Shown one piece after another: positions 43,600-46,205 of a stretch of DNA of 46,205 nucleotides; the first letter of the stretch is position 1, and the number at the start of each line of letters is the position of its first letter. This DNA comes from Fennellomyces sp. T-0311 (lineage: Eukaryota; Mucoromycota; Mucoromycetes; Mucorales; Lichtheimiaceae), in contig JALLLT010000096.1 of the NCBI GenBank assembly GCA_025266875.1, positions 1-46,205 of the forward strand, in the 5' to 3' direction. Both the position numbers and the translations under genes were made by a program. The notes under the pieces are model-generated. The model saw nothing but the letters and a program-made list of their open reading frames with translations. It made no database searches and had not been told where the DNA came from.

Positions 43600-43745
43600 A
43601 TGGGAAATAACAACAGGGGGTACAGGGGTCTCCCCGCCGGGGGTTTGGGGGCAGGCCCCCAACGAGCCGCTGGAAATGGAGCACGAAGGTGTTGACACGA
43701 AGCGTAGCGGAGGGGCTCAACCCCGGATGTGCGTAATGGATTAAG
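43600..43745. repeat. Second Helentron-type end module
   Basis: ACACGAAGCGTAGCGGAGGGGCTCA (about 43695-43719) matches the Helentron downstream module at 31347-31370 (ACGCGAAGCGTAGCGAAGGGGCTCA) with few changes. It is preceded by G/C hairpins (CCCCGCCGGGG at about 43633, and TTGGGGGCAGGCCCCCAA at about 43645-43662). This suggests a non-autonomous or truncated relative of the Helentron inserted here. Confidence 0.55.
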
Positions 43746-44561
43746 GCTCGTGATAATAATAGAAGATATTTCCTATCGGATAACACATATCGGTTCAACA
43801 TCATCACGAAGTGTACTTACATAGTAACTTGTCTACACGGATTAAGAATTACACCGTATGAACGAATGGGATAAACTCAACAGGACATGGAATTGACTCC
43901 AATATAGCAATGCGGTCATTACACTGCATGGCGGATGTCAAAGACATCCTCAGATCCGCATGATTAGAACAAAGGAAAGGATCCTATACGTCCTCTATCC
44001 ATTCAGGCAATTCTGAAGACGAAACACTATCTAAACTGCCATCGCTAATTCAATACACAAAAGATATAAAAGCATAGAGCGTTGCATTCAATAAAGCATA
44101 TCCGAAACTTCAAAGATACTTTTATAAGTCTCTTTTCATTCTTTGTACCGTTGATTCACTTCAGTAATAACAAGGAGCAACTTAGTTTTTTGCCGTTCAA
44201 AGACGAAGATAACTACATTGACAAGGAGATGCGAGCCGCACCTACGTCCACTGCAAGGTACTATATGCCATTTTGCGATCCGTCGTATCAGAGACGAGCT
44301 GTATAAAAGTTGGTCCCTTGATCAAAATGAACGACAAAATGCGCTAGAGGAAGGTTGCGATTGCGTAGCTCGTATAAATTATCTACTACCATGTCAATAC
44401 GAACTTCATGCCGATAAAAGCGAACAGGTTCTACCAGTGAATATTAATGATAGATGGCAGCTTGAGTTTGCGGCAGGTATAGAACATGTCTATTATTCTT
44501 TTTCTGCACCAAATGTACACCCTCTCACTCTTTTCCCTAGTTAATCATCCCAAATTGGCGA
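43746..44561. other. Region with unassigned ORFs
   Basis: Overlapping ORFs at 44082-44306 and 44218-44544 (plus) give protein-like stretches (HFAIRRIRDELYKSWSLD, EEGCDCVARINYLLPCQYE) but no family I can name, and the frames are short. A gene relic is possible. Confidence 0.3.
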
Positions 44562-44562
44562 A

Positions 44563-44700
44563 AATCTTGCTAGGCCTTACAAGGCTACATAGTTGCCATA
44601 CAGAGCATTTTCGGCCTTTCAGTGTCTTGCTAGACCTTATATCGCTCCATAGTTGGCATACAAGACATTTACAACCTTTCAGTGTCTTGCTACCTTCAAC
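44563..44700. repeat. About 60-bp tandem repeat, just over two copies
   Basis: TCTTGCTAG(G/A)CCTTA begins at about 44565 and 44625, and a third, partial unit (TCTTGCTACCTT) at about 44685. Shared internal strings are CATAGTTG(C/G)CATACA and CCTTTCAGTG. The copies differ at several positions, so the array is not recent. Confidence 0.6.
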
Positions 44701-44937
44701 ATGTAGCTTACAGTGCATTGACCAACGCTTTAATATAAGCAGTAAATAATTTTTTGCATTTCATGCCTTTTGGTATCTTTTGATGCATTTGAAGCCTTTT
44801 TGGTCCAATATACACACACTGTATGTCATCACAGAGTGCAATAAATGGCTTCGTATAGATATCGTTCATTTTATGTATTAAAAGTTGCGGCTATGTATTG
44901 ATAGAGCCATAATCACCGGACAAGCTATGTTTGTCAG

Positions 44938-46205
44938 CTAATCAGCATCATCATCGCCTGTTTGATCATCAAAATTGACGACGTTGGTCCATTCCTTGAG
45001 TTTACCAGGGACTGTTTTAAAACTTTTTTGCGCCCCATATGACCAATGCATACTGTCTATATCGTGGTTGACCAAAAACTTATCATACACACCGCTGCCG
45101 TCGTCATTATTAAGTGAAGTCGAAAAATCGGGCACCACATGCACGATGCGAGAAATGCGATCGACAGAGACAACATCAATAACTTCCGTTTCCGACTTTG
45201 TAAGGCTTTGCTCAATGACCTTCATTCCACTTGCATGGACCTCATCTTCGTCAACCGGTGTGAAACGTCGGCACAAGAAAACTTCTTTCAACGACAAATC
45301 ATTAGAGGGCGCTATCGCTGATGATGATGATGATGCGGCTAACGAGGATGATGTGTATCGAAGAGTGAAGAGCAGTAGTACTTGTACAATACTTTTATCC
45401 TTCAGTTGAATGTAATCGAAACGTAGGCGCTTGTGAAACTCTGGGCTCGCTCGTACAAATTCCTCATACTTCATTTCGTTGTTGTCGATATCCACAATTT
45501 TCAGACATTCATAAATCTTTACCTAGTACATGGATTACTAAGTAAAAAATTCGCATGCAGTTATAAACTACATACCTCTTTAGTATCTGGTTTCGGCCAG
45601 TTCTTGTATCTTTGGCGCTTCGATGCATTCTCAAGTATGTCAAGATACTTCCTTGTCAGACGGTAAATGTTACTCTGGCAATCTGGGCGCATTTCTTGAA
45701 TCTTATCAAATGGAACCGCATTTCCATTGTTTAACACTGATGATAAAGTATACTTTGCTGGTGGTGCTGTGATTATTTTGTCCGTAGAATCCGCCTCAGC
45801 TTTTTCGCTGACTACATAGTCATATTCGTCATAAAGTAGGTCGCGATACATGATGTATTCTCCCATCTGTGTAGTGAAGGTGTCGCGCCGATAATTTGTC
45901 CTTTGTGCCGGTTGCTTGGCATCCAACTTGTGCTGCGATTCCGAATGCTGCGTGCTGTACCCATCAACACACCCTAATTGTTCAATATCGTACACATATT
46001 TCCACATGGCATGGTACTTTGGAAACCTCATCTTGCTCTATATAAGAACTGCATGAGTACTAAACCACACGAAGCAGGATGAAAGCCACACACCCTAGAC
46101 CACTCTTCGAAAATAGGGCAATGCTTGTTAAACAGGTCCAAAGATTCACGAAGGTCAGCAAGTGATTGGTCTGAGTGCTCTTTCGCCGTGGCCTGGTGAA
46201 AAAAT
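44938..46205 (-). CDS. Plavaka-like transposase, C-terminal part; gene runs off the right edge
   Basis: Exons: from the edge to about 46090 (FHQATAKEHSDQSL, FNKHCPIFEEWSR), then 46031-45576, then 45522-44938 ending in a stop. All joins are phase 0 with GTGTGT/GTATGT donors. RFPKYHAMWKYVYDIEQLG followed by YSTQHSESQHKLDAKQPAQ matches the fungal Plavaka pattern (PKxHAxxHYV...LGxxDxYxTxxxExxHK), which lies near the third catalytic residue. The C-terminal exon is less conserved, with SSSSA and acidic ends. No stop or frameshift is visible in the part present. It may be the same kind of element as the N-terminal fragment at 33.9-35.4 kb, but the two pieces do not overlap, so copy relationship cannot be judged. 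Confidence 0.6.

Noticed and set aside
1..46205. tRNA, rRNA or CRISPR features
   Set aside because: No sequence with tRNA box structure, rRNA-like conservation or regularly spaced direct repeats was seen by eye; a dedicated search was not possible.

Overview
The window is eukaryotic and almost entirely transposon-derived. Genes are split by short introns (about 48-85 bp, GTAAGT/GTATGT donors, YAG acceptors). The proteins belong to transposase families typical of early-diverging (Mucoromycota-type) fungal genomes: TNP2/CACTA, PIF-Harbinger, Tc1/mariner-like, MULE, Plavaka-like and Helentron. The taxonomic assignment is an inference from element content and intron style. I saw no tRNA, rRNA or CRISPR array.

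Layout. 1-2.94 kb: a decayed TNP2 (CACTA) gene on the minus strand, split by a 1.76-kb non-autonomous hAT-like insertion (85-1846) with a perfect 8-bp target duplication. 3386-5253: an intact Tc1/mariner-like element. 6287-9246: a complete PIF-Harbinger element (Myb/SANT-like gene on plus, DDE transposase on minus). 9.5-13.9 kb: a second TNP2-type unit, with a Gln-rich accessory gene divergent from an eight-exon transposase gene; both are broken. 14.46-15.12 kb: an unrecognised four-exon gene. 16.73-18.70 kb: an unrecognised minus-strand gene with a 1.18-kb TA-flanked inverted-repeat element in an intron; it is cut at its 5' side by a second Tc1/mariner-like element (18702-20586, transposase with one stop). 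20.6-24.95 kb: a four-exon coiled-coil gene (plus) convergent with a third TNP2 gene (minus, two TGA stops). 25.56-31.29 kb: a three-exon Helentron gene of 1,873 aa joining Rep, PIF1-like helicase and an endonuclease-like C-terminus, followed by minisatellite, hairpin and 3' repeats. 32.16-33.72 kb: an eight-exon accessory-type gene (minus) divergent from the 5' part of a Plavaka-like transposase (33.92-35.36 kb). 35.59-41.05 kb: a MULE transposase gene whose first exon is split by a complete second PIF-Harbinger element (35619-39076) and whose intron holds a probable solo LTR. 41-45 kb: tandem duplications, a Helitron-like N-domain relic and a second Helentron-type end. 44.94 kb to the right edge: the C-terminal part of another Plavaka-like transposase.

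The pieces form a nested stratigraphy. Older, broken layers are the TNP2 genes and the MULE. TNP2 copies carry in-frame TGA codons; at one, the homologous copy in this window reads CGA, which points to C-to-T change at CpG. Younger, intact layers are the two Harbinger elements, the first Tc1-like element, the Helentron gene and the hAT insert. At two nested sites, mentally removing the insert and one target duplication restores the interrupted reading frame, so insertion order can be read directly. The two Harbinger elements are self-contained pairs of DDE transposase plus Myb-like DNA-binding partner. The TNP2 and Plavaka units also appear to travel with accessory genes whose functions I cannot name.
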